This document shows, one piece after another, positions 25,045 through 33,077 of a stretch of DNA of 60,609 nucleotides. The translations under genes and the position numbers were made by a program. Position 1 is the first letter of the stretch; the number at the start of each line of letters is the position of its first letter. The notes beneath the pieces were generated by a model. That model was not told the origin of the DNA. It made no database searches and saw only the letters and a program-made list of their open reading frames with translations. The stretch is taken from assembly GCF_030403505.1 (NCBI RefSeq), contig NZ_JAUEMJ010000017.1, positions 1 to 60,609 of the forward strand. The letters run 5' to 3'. Source of the DNA: Glycomyces tritici. Its GTDB lineage: Bacteria > Actinomycetota > Actinomycetes > Mycobacteriales > Micromonosporaceae.

Positions 25045-25367
25045 CAGTGCCACACCACCGCGACGTCGCCGTCGAGCAGGAACCCGGCGAGCCAGTCCAT
25101 GTCGGTGACCACGACGCCGTCGCCGAGGTCGTCAGGGCCGAGGCCGCGCTGGCGCAGCGAGTAGTCGTCCACGAGCACGCCCGCGCCGCTGTCGAGGCAG
25201 GCGCGCAGCTCCGGCGACGGCCCGGCGGCGGTGACGCCGTTCTCGACGAGGAGCACGGTGGACTCGACGCCCGCGTCGCGCAGGAGCCGCGCCTGCCCGA
25301 AGCAGGCGGGGAGCCGGTCGGGGGTGTGGTGGGTCTCGACGAGGAGGTGGTGGCGCGCCTCGGTCAT
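25044..25367 (-). CDS. TusB/DsrH-like sulfur-relay subunit
   Basis: 107 aa from the ATG at 25367, overlapping the upstream reductase stop (ATGA). STVLLVENGVTAAG is close to TusB ELLLLQDGVTAA, followed by VLVDDYSLRQRGLG (TusB VYALNEDLIARGLTG) and a C-terminal VVVTDMDWLAGFLLDGDVAVVWH (TusB IIPIDYTDFVRL...QMAW). TusB is the small subunit of the TusBCD hexamer. First of three consecutive sulfur-relay-like genes. Confidence 0.75.
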   Translation of the reverse strand: MTEARHHLLVETHHTPDRLPACFGQARLLRDAGVESTVLLVENGVTAAGPSPELRACLDSGAGVLVDDYSLRQRGLGPDDLGDGVVVTDMDWLAGFLLDGDVAVVWH

Positions 25368-26161
25368 GTCGTGAGGGCCTCTCCGCCGTCGATGCCGATG
25401 ACGTTGCCGGTCATCCAGGCCGAGTCGGTGCGCGAGAGGAGCGCGACGAACTCGGCGACGTCCTCGGGGGTGGTGAGCCGCCCGTGCGGGTTCCCGCTGC
25501 GGGCCTTGTCGATGAGTTCGCGGTGCTCGGGGATGCGCTCGAGCGAGGGGGTCACGGTGACGCCGGCGCGCAGCAGGTTGACGGCGACGCCGTGCGGCGC
25601 GAGCTCGACCGCGAGCTGCCGGGCGTGGGCGGCGAGCGCGCACTTCGCGGCGGAGACGGCCCCGTAGGAGGAGGTCACGCGCAGGTCCCCGGCGCTGGTC
25701 ATGGCGTAGACCTTCGCGCCGTCGCGGAGCAGGCCCGCGGCGTGGAGGTCCTGGGTCCAGTAGACGAGGCTGTTGGCCATCACGTCGAGGGTCATGGCGA
25801 TCTGGCGGGCGGTGATGGCCTCGCCTTCGGGCGCGATGTACGGCAGGAGGGTGCCGAACGCGAGGGAGTGCAGGAGGATGCGCACGCCCGTGCCGGCGGC
25901 GAGGCCCTCGATGCGCGCGACGGTCTCGGCTCGGGCTTTGGCGTTGGCGGCGTTGATGTTGCAGTACTCGGCGGTGACGCCGTGCCCTTGGAGTTCGGCG
26001 ACGAGCGCGTCGATGCCGGGCTGGGCGGCGGCGGTGTCGAAGTGGACGCCGATGATGTTGGCGCCCTGTGCGGCGAGGACGCGGGCGCAGGCCGCGCCCA
26101 TGCCGCTGGAGGCCCCCAGGATGAGAGCCCACTGTCCTTTGAGCTCAGTCGGTTCCGGCAT
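25364..26161 (-). CDS. FabI/FabL-like enoyl reductase (SDR with Y-x6-K)
   Basis: 265 aa. It overlaps the preceding KS-like gene by 17 bases. SDR fold: LILGASSGMGAACARVLAAQGANIIGV, then MTSAGDLRVTSSYGAVSAAKCALAAHARQLAVELAPHGVAVNLLRAG. The Tyr and Lys are separated by six residues (YGAVSAAK), the FabI/FabL spacing, not the YxxxK of ketoreductases. Enoyl reduction is not needed for a fully unsaturated polyene, so it may saturate one or more units or act on a late intermediate. It could also be an SDR with another role. Confidence 0.8.
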   Translation of the reverse strand: MPEPTELKGQWALILGASSGMGAACARVLAAQGANIIGVHFDTAAAQPGIDALVAELQGHGVTAEYCNINAANAKARAETVARIEGLAAGTGVRILLHSLAFGTLLPYIAPEGEAITARQIAMTLDVMANSLVYWTQDLHAAGLLRDGAKVYAMTSAGDLRVTSSYGAVSAAKCALAAHARQLAVELAPHGVAVNLLRAGVTVTPSLERIPEHRELIDKARSGNPHGRLTTPEDVAEFVALLSRTDSAWMTGNVIGIDGGEALTT

Positions 26162-27059
26162 GCCGGTTCCCCTTTCGTTCGATGCGGGCCAGTGCGGTGT
26201 TGCCTCCGGCGCAGGCGACGAGCACGGCGCTGGAGGGCGGCCCGTCCTGGAGGGCGTCGGCGATCGCCATGGTTGCCTGGAGGCTGCCGGGGACGGACTC
26301 CACGGTGCGGGCGTCGACGGCCTTGCCGAACGCCGCCGCCACCGCCGAGTCGTCGGCGATGAAGGTCAGCGGCGTGCCCTCGTCCATCTGGAGCCGCGCG
26401 GCAGCGCGGTCGAACCACGCGCGGGCGCGCTCGACCGGGTCGCCCGCGGCGAGCGGGGAGAGGAACCCGGCCTCGACGGCGACGGTGCCGTGGCAATCAG
26501 AGCCGTCGTCCGCGCCGGAGACGAGGACGACCGCGCCGTCGTCGCCGCGCCGCTTGGGGCTCCCGGAGGCGGGGTGCTCGGTGGCCCCGGCCAGCAGGTG
26601 CTTCGCGCGGCCGTAGCGGATCGCGTTGGCGCCCACCAGGAGCGATTCGAGCCCGGCGGTGCCGGCGCTGGTGACCGGGACGTTGAAGGCCCGCAGCCCG
26701 TGCTCGGCGGCGAGCCGGGAGGGGATGAGGTTCACCGAGAAGTACGCGGCCGTGGCGGGGCTGAGCGCGACCGCGCCTTCGGTGCGGATGACGGCGTCCA
26801 TCTGCGTGTGGAGCGCGGTGACGCCGTGGCTGGTGCCGATCACGGCCCCGATGTCCTCGACCGGCCCGGAGGGCTCGATCCCCGCGTCGGCCAGGGCGTC
26901 GCGGCCCGCGGCGAGCAGGTACTGGGAGGCGCGCGGCAGGTACTTGTAGCCGCGCCGGCCCAGCCGGGTGCGGTGGTCGAACCACCCTTCGGCGCTTTCG
27001 CCGGGGGCGGGCAGGGCGCGGCCGATGCCGGTGACCGCGAGCCGGTACGGGGCGTTCAC
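26145..27059 (-). CDS. ketosynthase-like partner with Gly at the active-site Cys position
   Basis: 304 aa from the GTG at 27059 (GTGA overlap with the Cys-containing KS upstream). KS fold: LAVTGIGRALPAPGE, VIGTSHGVTALHTQMDAVI, FNVPVTSAGTAGLESLLVG. By the 21-residue spacing to the next strand the Cys is Gly (SAGTAG), and the GHxxG His is replaced (VPGSLQATM). The HGTGT block is missing; the protein is ~100 residues shorter than a normal KS. Its position directly after a full KS suggests a KS/CLF heterodimer. Confidence 0.82.
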   Translation of the reverse strand: MNAPYRLAVTGIGRALPAPGESAEGWFDHRTRLGRRGYKYLPRASQYLLAAGRDALADAGIEPSGPVEDIGAVIGTSHGVTALHTQMDAVIRTEGAVALSPATAAYFSVNLIPSRLAAEHGLRAFNVPVTSAGTAGLESLLVGANAIRYGRAKHLLAGATEHPASGSPKRRGDDGAVVLVSGADDGSDCHGTVAVEAGFLSPLAAGDPVERARAWFDRAAARLQMDEGTPLTFIADDSAVAAAFGKAVDARTVESVPGSLQATMAIADALQDGPPSSAVLVACAGGNTALARIERKGNRHAGTD

Positions 27060-28198
27060 GAGGCCCTCCCGATGAGCAGGGAGCAGTTGTTGCCGCCGAA
27101 GGCGTAGGCGTTCACCAGGACCGGGCCGTCTCCGAGCGGGACGGGTTCGCCGGAGAGGCGGATGCCCAGGCCCGCTTCGAGCGGCCCTACATCCACATTG
27201 GCCGGAACCTGGCCGTGCCGGAGCATGAGCACCGCGGCGGCCGCGGCCAGCGCCCCGGCCGCGCCCCCGGTGTGCCCGAGGAGCGCCTTGAGGCTGTAGG
27301 CGGGAGGGCGCTCGGCGAGGAGGCCGCCGATGACGCGGCTCTCCACCTCGTCGTTGAGTTCGGTGCCGGTGCCGTGCGGGATGACGGCGGCGATGCGGTC
27401 GGCGTCGATCCCGGCGTGCGCGAGCGCGTCGTCCACCGCGCGGCGGATCTGCGCCCCTTCGGGTTCGGGCGCGGTGGCGTGGTGGGCGTCGCAGCTCCAG
27501 CCGATGCCGTCGACGCTCGCCCACGGTGTGGCGCCGCGGCGGCGGGCGTGCTCGGCGGATTCGAGGACGAGGACGGCGGCGCCCTCGCCGAAGACGGTGC
27601 CGGCCCGGTCGGCGCTGAAGGGGCGGCACCGCAGCGGGTCCACCGCGCCGAGGCGGTTGAAGCAGCCGAGCGCGACCCGCGAATAGGCCTCCGTGCCGCC
27701 CGCGATCGCCACGTCGGCCTGGCCGGAGCGGATCAGGTCCGCGGCGGCGGCGATCGCGAAGCTCCCTGCGGCGCACGCGTTGCTGATGGTCAGGTTCGGT
27801 CCGCTCACGGCGAGTTCGGCGGCCATGAGGGCGGCAGAGGCGAACAGCGGGTCGTCGTCGGACGGCACGCTCCCGAGGGCGCGGCGGCGCTCCATCGCGG
27901 CGGACTCCCCCATGCCGGTGCCGAGGACGACGGCGGCTGGCGCGTCCGGCTCCAGCGCGAGGCCCGCGTTGGCGAGCGCTTCGACCGCGGCCGTCAGGCC
28001 CAGTCGCGCGGCCGAGGGCGCGGTGGCCCCGGCGGCCTCGTCGGGGACGAGGTACATGCCGGGGTGCGCGAAGCGCGCGTCCGCGTCCGGCACCGGCCGC
28101 GGGGCGCTGAGCCCCGCGACCATGCCGTTCCACATGGCGTCGATCCCGGCCCCCAGGCAGGAGGCGGCGCCGGCGCCGGTGATGACGACCGAGGTCAT
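27056..28198 (-). CDS. ketosynthase with complete catalytic triad
   Basis: 380 aa from the ATG at 28198 (ATGA overlap with the tandem-hotdog gene). The active-site Cys is in GPNLTISNACAAGSFAI, the first His in VIPHGTGTELNDEVES, the second in LKALLGHTGGAAGAL, and NAYAFGGNNCSLLI closes the fold. It catalyses decarboxylative Claisen condensation of malonyl-ACP units. Slightly short for KSalpha (~410-425). It probably pairs with the Cys-less protein encoded directly downstream. Confidence 0.9.
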   Translation of the reverse strand: MTSVVITGAGAASCLGAGIDAMWNGMVAGLSAPRPVPDADARFAHPGMYLVPDEAAGATAPSAARLGLTAAVEALANAGLALEPDAPAAVVLGTGMGESAAMERRRALGSVPSDDDPLFASAALMAAELAVSGPNLTISNACAAGSFAIAAAADLIRSGQADVAIAGGTEAYSRVALGCFNRLGAVDPLRCRPFSADRAGTVFGEGAAVLVLESAEHARRRGATPWASVDGIGWSCDAHHATAPEPEGAQIRRAVDDALAHAGIDADRIAAVIPHGTGTELNDEVESRVIGGLLAERPPAYSLKALLGHTGGAAGALAAAAAVLMLRHGQVPANVDVGPLEAGLGIRLSGEPVPLGDGPVLVNAYAFGGNNCSLLIGRAS

Positions 28199-29145
28199 CG
28201 CCGCGCCGTGCCGTTGAGCGCCTGCAGGACCCGGTCGTCGAAGTCGACGAGGCTCCAGTCGCGGCGGCTGTCGATGGTCGCGTACCCGTGGATGATCGTG
28301 CCCGTGGCGACCGGCACGACCGCGCCGTCGCGGATCACGAAGCAGTCCATGCGGGAGGTGTACGTGGCGGTCTTGAAGACGTTCTCCACCGTGTAGACCG
28401 TGTACAGCTCCTCCTCCATGAGGGCCTCTTCGAGGAGCCGGACCCGCGAGTGCGGCACGACCGGGATCCAGGACCGGTCGTCGAGGAGGGTCTTGATGGA
28501 GATGCCGCGGTCGGCCAGGAAGAGGTCCACGACCTCCTCCATCTGCCGCAGGTAGCCCGACATCTGGACGCGCTCGGTGAAGTGGCAGTACATGTACGGG
28601 ATGCGCCATTTCCAGGCGAAGGCGTTGCGGCCCTCGACGACCTGCGCGAGGACGTCGCCCGCGGGGTCGATCTCGGGCAGGTCGAGCACGTGGCCTGCGT
28701 GCAGCGCGTCCACGGTCCACTGCTCGAGGGCCTCGGCGGGCTCGGCGTCCCCGGCGTCGTCGTCCCGGCGCAGCAGGACCTTGACCTTGGCGGTCACGGC
28801 CCTGGTGCGCTTGCCGTCGCGGTCCACGGCGAGCCTCACGGTGAAGCGCAGGCCCTCGGCGTCGCCCTCCGCGGTCACGGTCGCGTGCGCCTCGTCGTCC
28901 ATGTGGAGCGCGGTGAAGATCCGGGTGTCCAGGTCCACCAGCTCCACGCCGAGGGCGTGGCGCTCGTACAGCTCGCGGGCGGCCAGGCCGCTGCGGCGGA
29001 AGTGGCGCAGGACCGCTTCCTCGACCACGTAGTTGACGTGCTTGAACCCGATCCACGTGCAGATGTTGGAGCCCTCGTAGCGGACGGCGATCTCGGTCTC
29101 GGTGGTCTCGTGGAGCAGTCGGTCCAGGCTCTTCTTCAGGCTCAT
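28195..29145 (-). CDS. tandem-hotdog protein (thioesterase or dehydratase-like)
   Basis: 316 aa from the ATG at 29145. Two hotdog-like halves can be made out: NYVVEEAVLRHFRRSGLAARELYERHALGVELVDLDTRI with TALHMDDEAHATV (residues ~38-120), and RIPYMYCHFTERVQMSGYLRQMEEVVDLFL with SWIPVVPHSRVRLLEEAL and TYTSRMDCFV (~180-300). The second resembles 4HBT/acyl-ACP thioesterases. It could release the chain, or be a further dehydratase. It overlaps neighbours on both sides (ATGA), so it is an integral part of the operon. Confidence 0.65.
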   Translation of the reverse strand: MSLKKSLDRLLHETTETEIAVRYEGSNICTWIGFKHVNYVVEEAVLRHFRRSGLAARELYERHALGVELVDLDTRIFTALHMDDEAHATVTAEGDAEGLRFTVRLAVDRDGKRTRAVTAKVKVLLRRDDDAGDAEPAEALEQWTVDALHAGHVLDLPEIDPAGDVLAQVVEGRNAFAWKWRIPYMYCHFTERVQMSGYLRQMEEVVDLFLADRGISIKTLLDDRSWIPVVPHSRVRLLEEALMEEELYTVYTVENVFKTATYTSRMDCFVIRDGAVVPVATGTIIHGYATIDSRRDWSLVDFDDRVLQALNGTARR

Positions 29146-29894
29146 CGGATGTCTCCTCGTTCGGCGGTGGTGGCGGTGCGGGCGATGAAGTCGTTGAGGG
29201 CCTTGGCGAACCGGTCGGGGTTCTCCTGCATCGGGAAGTGCGCGCAGTCGTCGAGGACCCGCAGGTCGGCCCGGGGGAGCGCGGCGGCGAGCGCTTCGGC
29301 GTCGGAGGGGAACGCGGCCCGGTCGCGCCGCCCGGTGACGACCAGGCACGGCAGGTCCAGGTCGGCGAGCGGCAGGAACGGCGTGTCCATGTAGGCGCTG
29401 AAGAACCGCATCCACGCGTAGGGGCCGATGCGGTCGCGCACGTGGGCGGCCATGCCGAGGGCGATCTCGGGGTCGACCGGCCGGCGGGCCCGGCTCTGGA
29501 TGCCCTCGGCGAGGATCTGGTGGAAGTTCTCCACGTAGTACGCCATGGCGTCCCACGGGAAGTCCTCGGTCTTCCGCCGGTAGAACGGCGAGACGAGCAC
29601 CAGGGCGCGCACGGACGCCGTCTGCGGCGTGCGCCTGGCGATCCAGTGCAGCGCCAGCGCCGAGGCGAACGAATGGGCGACGAGCACGTGGATCGGCTCG
29701 CCCATGGAGTCAGCGGTGCGGTCGAGCCAGACGACGGGGTCGGGCTCGAACTGCCAGTCGGCGACGCCTTCGCCGCGCCAGGGCAGGTCGGCCGCCCACA
29801 CCTTGCAGCCGGTGAGCTCGCCGCGCACGGACGCCCAGATCGCGGCGTCCGAGGCGAGGCCGTGCAGGAGCAGCGCGTTGTGCGGACCGTTCAC
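29142..29894 (-). CDS. alpha/beta hydrolase (MhpC-like, possible thioesterase)
   Basis: 250 aa from the GTG at 29894, with GAAGGGAG upstream and a GTGA overlap with the KS-like gene. Core: ALLLHGLASDAAIW (oxyanion HG), VLVAHSFASALALHW (nucleophile Ser in an AHSFA elbow rather than GxSxG), VTGRRDRAAFPSDAEALA (Asp) and LDDCAHFPMQENPDRFAKALNDFI (His). It may act as an editing or releasing thioesterase. It is the first of two hydrolases in the operon. Confidence 0.82.
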   Translation of the reverse strand: MNGPHNALLLHGLASDAAIWASVRGELTGCKVWAADLPWRGEGVADWQFEPDPVVWLDRTADSMGEPIHVLVAHSFASALALHWIARRTPQTASVRALVLVSPFYRRKTEDFPWDAMAYYVENFHQILAEGIQSRARRPVDPEIALGMAAHVRDRIGPYAWMRFFSAYMDTPFLPLADLDLPCLVVTGRRDRAAFPSDAEALAAALPRADLRVLDDCAHFPMQENPDRFAKALNDFIARTATTAERGDIR

Positions 29895-30697
29895 ACCGCA
29901 CTCCCTTCGCGGTGGAGGGCGAGGCGCAGCCCGTCGCGGCCGGCGTCGGCCACGTCCGCCGACGCGGACCCGTTCGCGATCGCCTGCACCGCATCGACCG
30001 TGAGCAGCACGCCGCGGGCGCCCGAGGCGTGCTCGTGCCCCTCCGATGCCGCGGGCCCGCCCGCACGCTGCCATCCGGTGATCCCGGCGAGTGGCCGCCG
30101 GGCGCTGGAGCGGTGCTCCAGCACCAGGGCTGCGGCCCCGTCGAAGCAATCTGCGTCCTCAATGGACAGCAGGGCGGCCACGGCGGCGTTCGCGGGCTCC
30201 ACGCCCACGACCACGACGCGGGCGGCCCGCCCGGAGCCGATGAGCACCGCGCCCATCCGGACCGCTTCGAGCCCCGAGCCCTCACCGCTGCAGAGCATCA
30301 CGTTCGGCCCCTGAAGGCCGAAGCGGATCGCGATGGAGGAGGCGACGACGTTCGGCGAGGCGTTCGGCAGGTCCATCGGAGCCGTGCCGGCGGCGCTCTG
30401 GTCGCGAATGACCTCGGCGGCACGGCACACCGTGTCGAGGTTGCCGCGGTTGGAGCTGACCACCACGCCCGTGTCCGGCGACAGTGGACCGTTGCGCACG
30501 GTCCCGTCCGCGGCGCGCACGATCTCCTGGCCCGCGCTCTCCAGGGCCAGCAGCGCGGCGCTCATGCCGAGCTGGCTCGCCCGGTCCTTGTACCGCAACC
30601 CCTTGGGGCCCAGCACGCTCTTCGGTTCGAACCGCGCACCGGAAGCGTCGGCCAGTGTCACGCCGACGCCGGTGACCACGATGTCACGCCACCACAC
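29891..30697 (-). CDS. truncated ketosynthase-like partner with Glu at the active-site Cys position
   Basis: 268 aa from the GTG at 30697, which lies nine bases after AAGGAGG and overlaps the upstream KS by 14 bases. KS N-terminal half is present: DIVVTGVGVTLADASG, VVVSSNRGNLDTV, GPNVMLCSGEGSGLEAV. Counting 21 residues back from the next core strand puts Glu (SGEGS) at the Cys position. HGTGT and GHxxG blocks are absent. Chain-length factors and loading KSQ domains carry Gln there, and Gln/Glu can support malonyl decarboxylation in such proteins, so an initiation role is possible (inference). Confidence 0.78.
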   Translation of the reverse strand: MWWRDIVVTGVGVTLADASGARFEPKSVLGPKGLRYKDRASQLGMSAALLALESAGQEIVRAADGTVRNGPLSPDTGVVVSSNRGNLDTVCRAAEVIRDQSAAGTAPMDLPNASPNVVASSIAIRFGLQGPNVMLCSGEGSGLEAVRMGAVLIGSGRAARVVVVGVEPANAAVAALLSIEDADCFDGAAALVLEHRSSARRPLAGITGWQRAGGPAASEGHEHASGARGVLLTVDAVQAIANGSASADVADAGRDGLRLALHREGSAV

Positions 30698-31811
30698 GGG
30701 CGCCTCCTTCGACGACGGCGACGGCGTTGACGCCGCCGAACCCGAACGCGTTGACCTGCGCCAGTCGCGCCCGCTCCAATGCGGTCGCCGCAGTGGCCCA
30801 GGCGAAACCGGCGGCCTCCTCGATCGGGTGCTCCAGGCCCACGACGGGCGGGACGCGCCCCTCACGAAGGCACCACAAGGCCACGACCAGGCTCAGCAGC
30901 CCGGAACCGCCGGACGTGTGGCCGGTCATCGACTTGATCGCCGTCATCGGCGCGGCAGGACTCGGACCGAACACGCCGCGCATCGCGAGCGCCTCCGTCC
31001 GGTCGTTCAGGACCGTGCCGGTGCCGTGCGCCAGCACCAGGTCGATGTCGCCGGGAGTGACGCCCGCACTGGCGTGGGCCGCGCGGATCGCCGCGGCGAT
31101 CCCGGCCTCGTCGGGTGCGGTGACATGCGCGGCGTCGCAGTTGACGCTCACCGAGCGCACCGTCCCCCAGGCGCCCGTGCCCCGTTCCAGGACCACGGCG
31201 ACCGCGCCGTCGCCCATGACGACGCCGCGCCGGTCCTCGTCGAAGGGCCGCACGGCGCCCGGCGGATCCGGCTGCACCCGGTCGAGCAGGCCGAACATGC
31301 TCTCGGTGATCGTGTCGACGCCCGCGACGACCACGGTGTCGGCCTCGCCGAGCGCCAACAGGTCGGTGCCGAGGGCGAGGGCGTACAGCGAGGCCGAGCA
31401 CGCGTTGGTCACGGTGTGGACCTCACCGGCGCCGAAGCGCTCGCGCACGGCTTCGCCGAAGTCCAGCGCCGACTCCTCCACAGAGGACCCGTCGAGCCAC
31501 GCGAGCTCGGCGGTGCGCAGCTCGCGCAGGCCCGTCCCGATCACCACGGGCACACCGTTCAGGTCACCCAGCCCGGCGTCCTTACACGCCTGGGCGATCG
31601 CCTCCAGGAGCCAGCCGGTCGCCCGGCCCGGGCGGTCCTCGCCGCCGGGCCGGTCGTCGATCTCGTACGCGCCGGGCATCGAGTACTTGGCCGGGTCGAA
31701 GCCGCGCAGCGGCGCCCACCCGGACCGACCTTCGCACAGCGCCGCCGCGATCTCGTCCACCCCTGAGCCGACGCTGCACCGCGCGCCGACGCCCGCGACC
31801 GCCCACGTCAT
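30684..31811 (-). CDS. ketosynthase with complete catalytic triad
   Basis: 375 aa from the ATG at 31811 (ATGA overlap with the KS upstream). Active-site Cys in VTNACSASLYALALG, first His in VLAHGTGTVLNDRTEA, second in IKSMTGHTSGGSGLL, and VNAFGFGGVNAVAVVEGG at the C-terminus. The N-terminal ~30 residues deviate from FabF. It may pair with the 268-aa Glu-containing partner just downstream or with the 418-aa KS upstream. Confidence 0.9.
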   Translation of the reverse strand: MTWAVAGVGARCSVGSGVDEIAAALCEGRSGWAPLRGFDPAKYSMPGAYEIDDRPGGEDRPGRATGWLLEAIAQACKDAGLGDLNGVPVVIGTGLRELRTAELAWLDGSSVEESALDFGEAVRERFGAGEVHTVTNACSASLYALALGTDLLALGEADTVVVAGVDTITESMFGLLDRVQPDPPGAVRPFDEDRRGVVMGDGAVAVVLERGTGAWGTVRSVSVNCDAAHVTAPDEAGIAAAIRAAHASAGVTPGDIDLVLAHGTGTVLNDRTEALAMRGVFGPSPAAPMTAIKSMTGHTSGGSGLLSLVVALWCLREGRVPPVVGLEHPIEEAAGFAWATAATALERARLAQVNAFGFGGVNAVAVVEGGARVVA

Positions 31812-33064
31812 GCCAACGCTCCCACAGGCTCGCACCTGCTGAACACGACCACGGCGTTGTTGCCGCCGAACGCGAGTCCGTTGTTCTGGACCACGGACAC
31901 CTCGGTCTCGATGGCGTGGTTGGGAACGCAGTCGAGGCCGCATTCGGGGTCGGTGGTGCGGTGGTTGATCGTCGGCGGGATGAACCCCTCCGAGATCGCG
32001 AGCGCGCAGCCGATCGCGGACAGCGCGCTGGCCGCCCCCATGGTGTGGCCGATCATGGACTTCATGGAGATGGTGCGGGGCATCCGGTCGCCGTAGACCT
32101 GGCGGATGGCCCTGGCCTCCGTCACGTCGTTGGCCTTGGTGCCGGTGCCGTGCGCGGAGATGAAGTCGACCTCGTCGGTGGTGACGCCGGCGTCCTTGAG
32201 CGCCAGGTCGATGCATTCGGCGATGCGGTCCTCGTTGGGGGCCACGGGATGGTGGGCGTCGCAGTTGAGGCCGTAGCCGCGCACCTCGCCGTAGATGCGG
32301 GCCCCGCGCCGCAGGGCGGACTCGAGGCTCTCCATGACCAGGACGCCGGCGCCTTCGCCGGTGAGGATGCCCTGGCGGTCGGCGTCGAACGGGCTGCAGT
32401 AGCGCGGCGCGATGGTGCCGAGCCGGTAGAAACCGGTGAAGGTCTTGCGGCACAAGGCGTCCGCCCCGCCGCAGATCGCGAAGTCGGCTTCGCCGGCGCG
32501 GACGACGTCGTAGCCGTACCCGATGGCGTAGTTGCCGGCCGCGCACGCGGTGGGGAGGGTGATGGCCTCGACGTCCGTGAGGCCCATCTCGCGGGCGATC
32601 ATGGAGGAGAGGCGGCCGGCGGGGATGCGCGAGACCGCCTGCGGGGTCATGTACTGCGGCCCCTGCTCGACGTCGACCTGCGCGAGGGCGTCGAGGTCGC
32701 GCGATTCGCCGTCGGTGGTGCCGATGGAGATGAGGGCCCGGTGCTCGCGCAGGACCTCCAGGTCCAGAGCGGCGTCGCGGAGCGCGAGGTGCGCGGCGGC
32801 GATGGCGAACTGGGTGGCGCGGCCGAGCGCGTCGGGGTCGAGGTGCTCGATCCAGTCGCGGGGCTCGAAGTCGACGATCTCGCACGCGTACGAGTACTCG
32901 TACCCGGTCGTGTCGAAGGAGGTGACCGGCCGGGAGCCGTCGCGGCCTTCCCTGAGTCCGCCGAGGAAGGCGTCGGCGCCGACGCCGATGCTGGAGACCG
33001 GGCCGAGACCGGTGACGACCACGCGGCGCGCGGCCTCCGTCCGGGCTTCGGGGATGCGGTTCAT
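31808..33064 (-). CDS. ketosynthase with complete catalytic triad (full FabF length)
   Basis: 418 aa from the ATG at 33064. RVVVTGLGPVSSIGVGADAFL is a textbook FabF start. Cys lies in TLPTACAAGNYAIGYG, His residues in FISAHGTGTKANDVTEA and MKSMIGHTMGAASALSAIG; NNGLAFGGNNAVVVF closes the fold. Highest similarity to FabF among the six KS-type proteins of the operon and the only one of full length. Follows ACP2 by 13 bases. Confidence 0.93.
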   Translation of the reverse strand: MNRIPEARTEAARRVVVTGLGPVSSIGVGADAFLGGLREGRDGSRPVTSFDTTGYEYSYACEIVDFEPRDWIEHLDPDALGRATQFAIAAAHLALRDAALDLEVLREHRALISIGTTDGESRDLDALAQVDVEQGPQYMTPQAVSRIPAGRLSSMIAREMGLTDVEAITLPTACAAGNYAIGYGYDVVRAGEADFAICGGADALCRKTFTGFYRLGTIAPRYCSPFDADRQGILTGEGAGVLVMESLESALRRGARIYGEVRGYGLNCDAHHPVAPNEDRIAECIDLALKDAGVTTDEVDFISAHGTGTKANDVTEARAIRQVYGDRMPRTISMKSMIGHTMGAASALSAIGCALAISEGFIPPTINHRTTDPECGLDCVPNHAIETEVSVVQNNGLAFGGNNAVVVFSRCEPVGALA

Positions 33065-33077
33065 GCGATCGCCGCTC

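Noticed and set aside
25364..26161. Second FabG-type ketoreductase
   Set aside because: The Tyr/Lys spacing is six residues, as in FabI/FabL, and not the three of ketoreductases.
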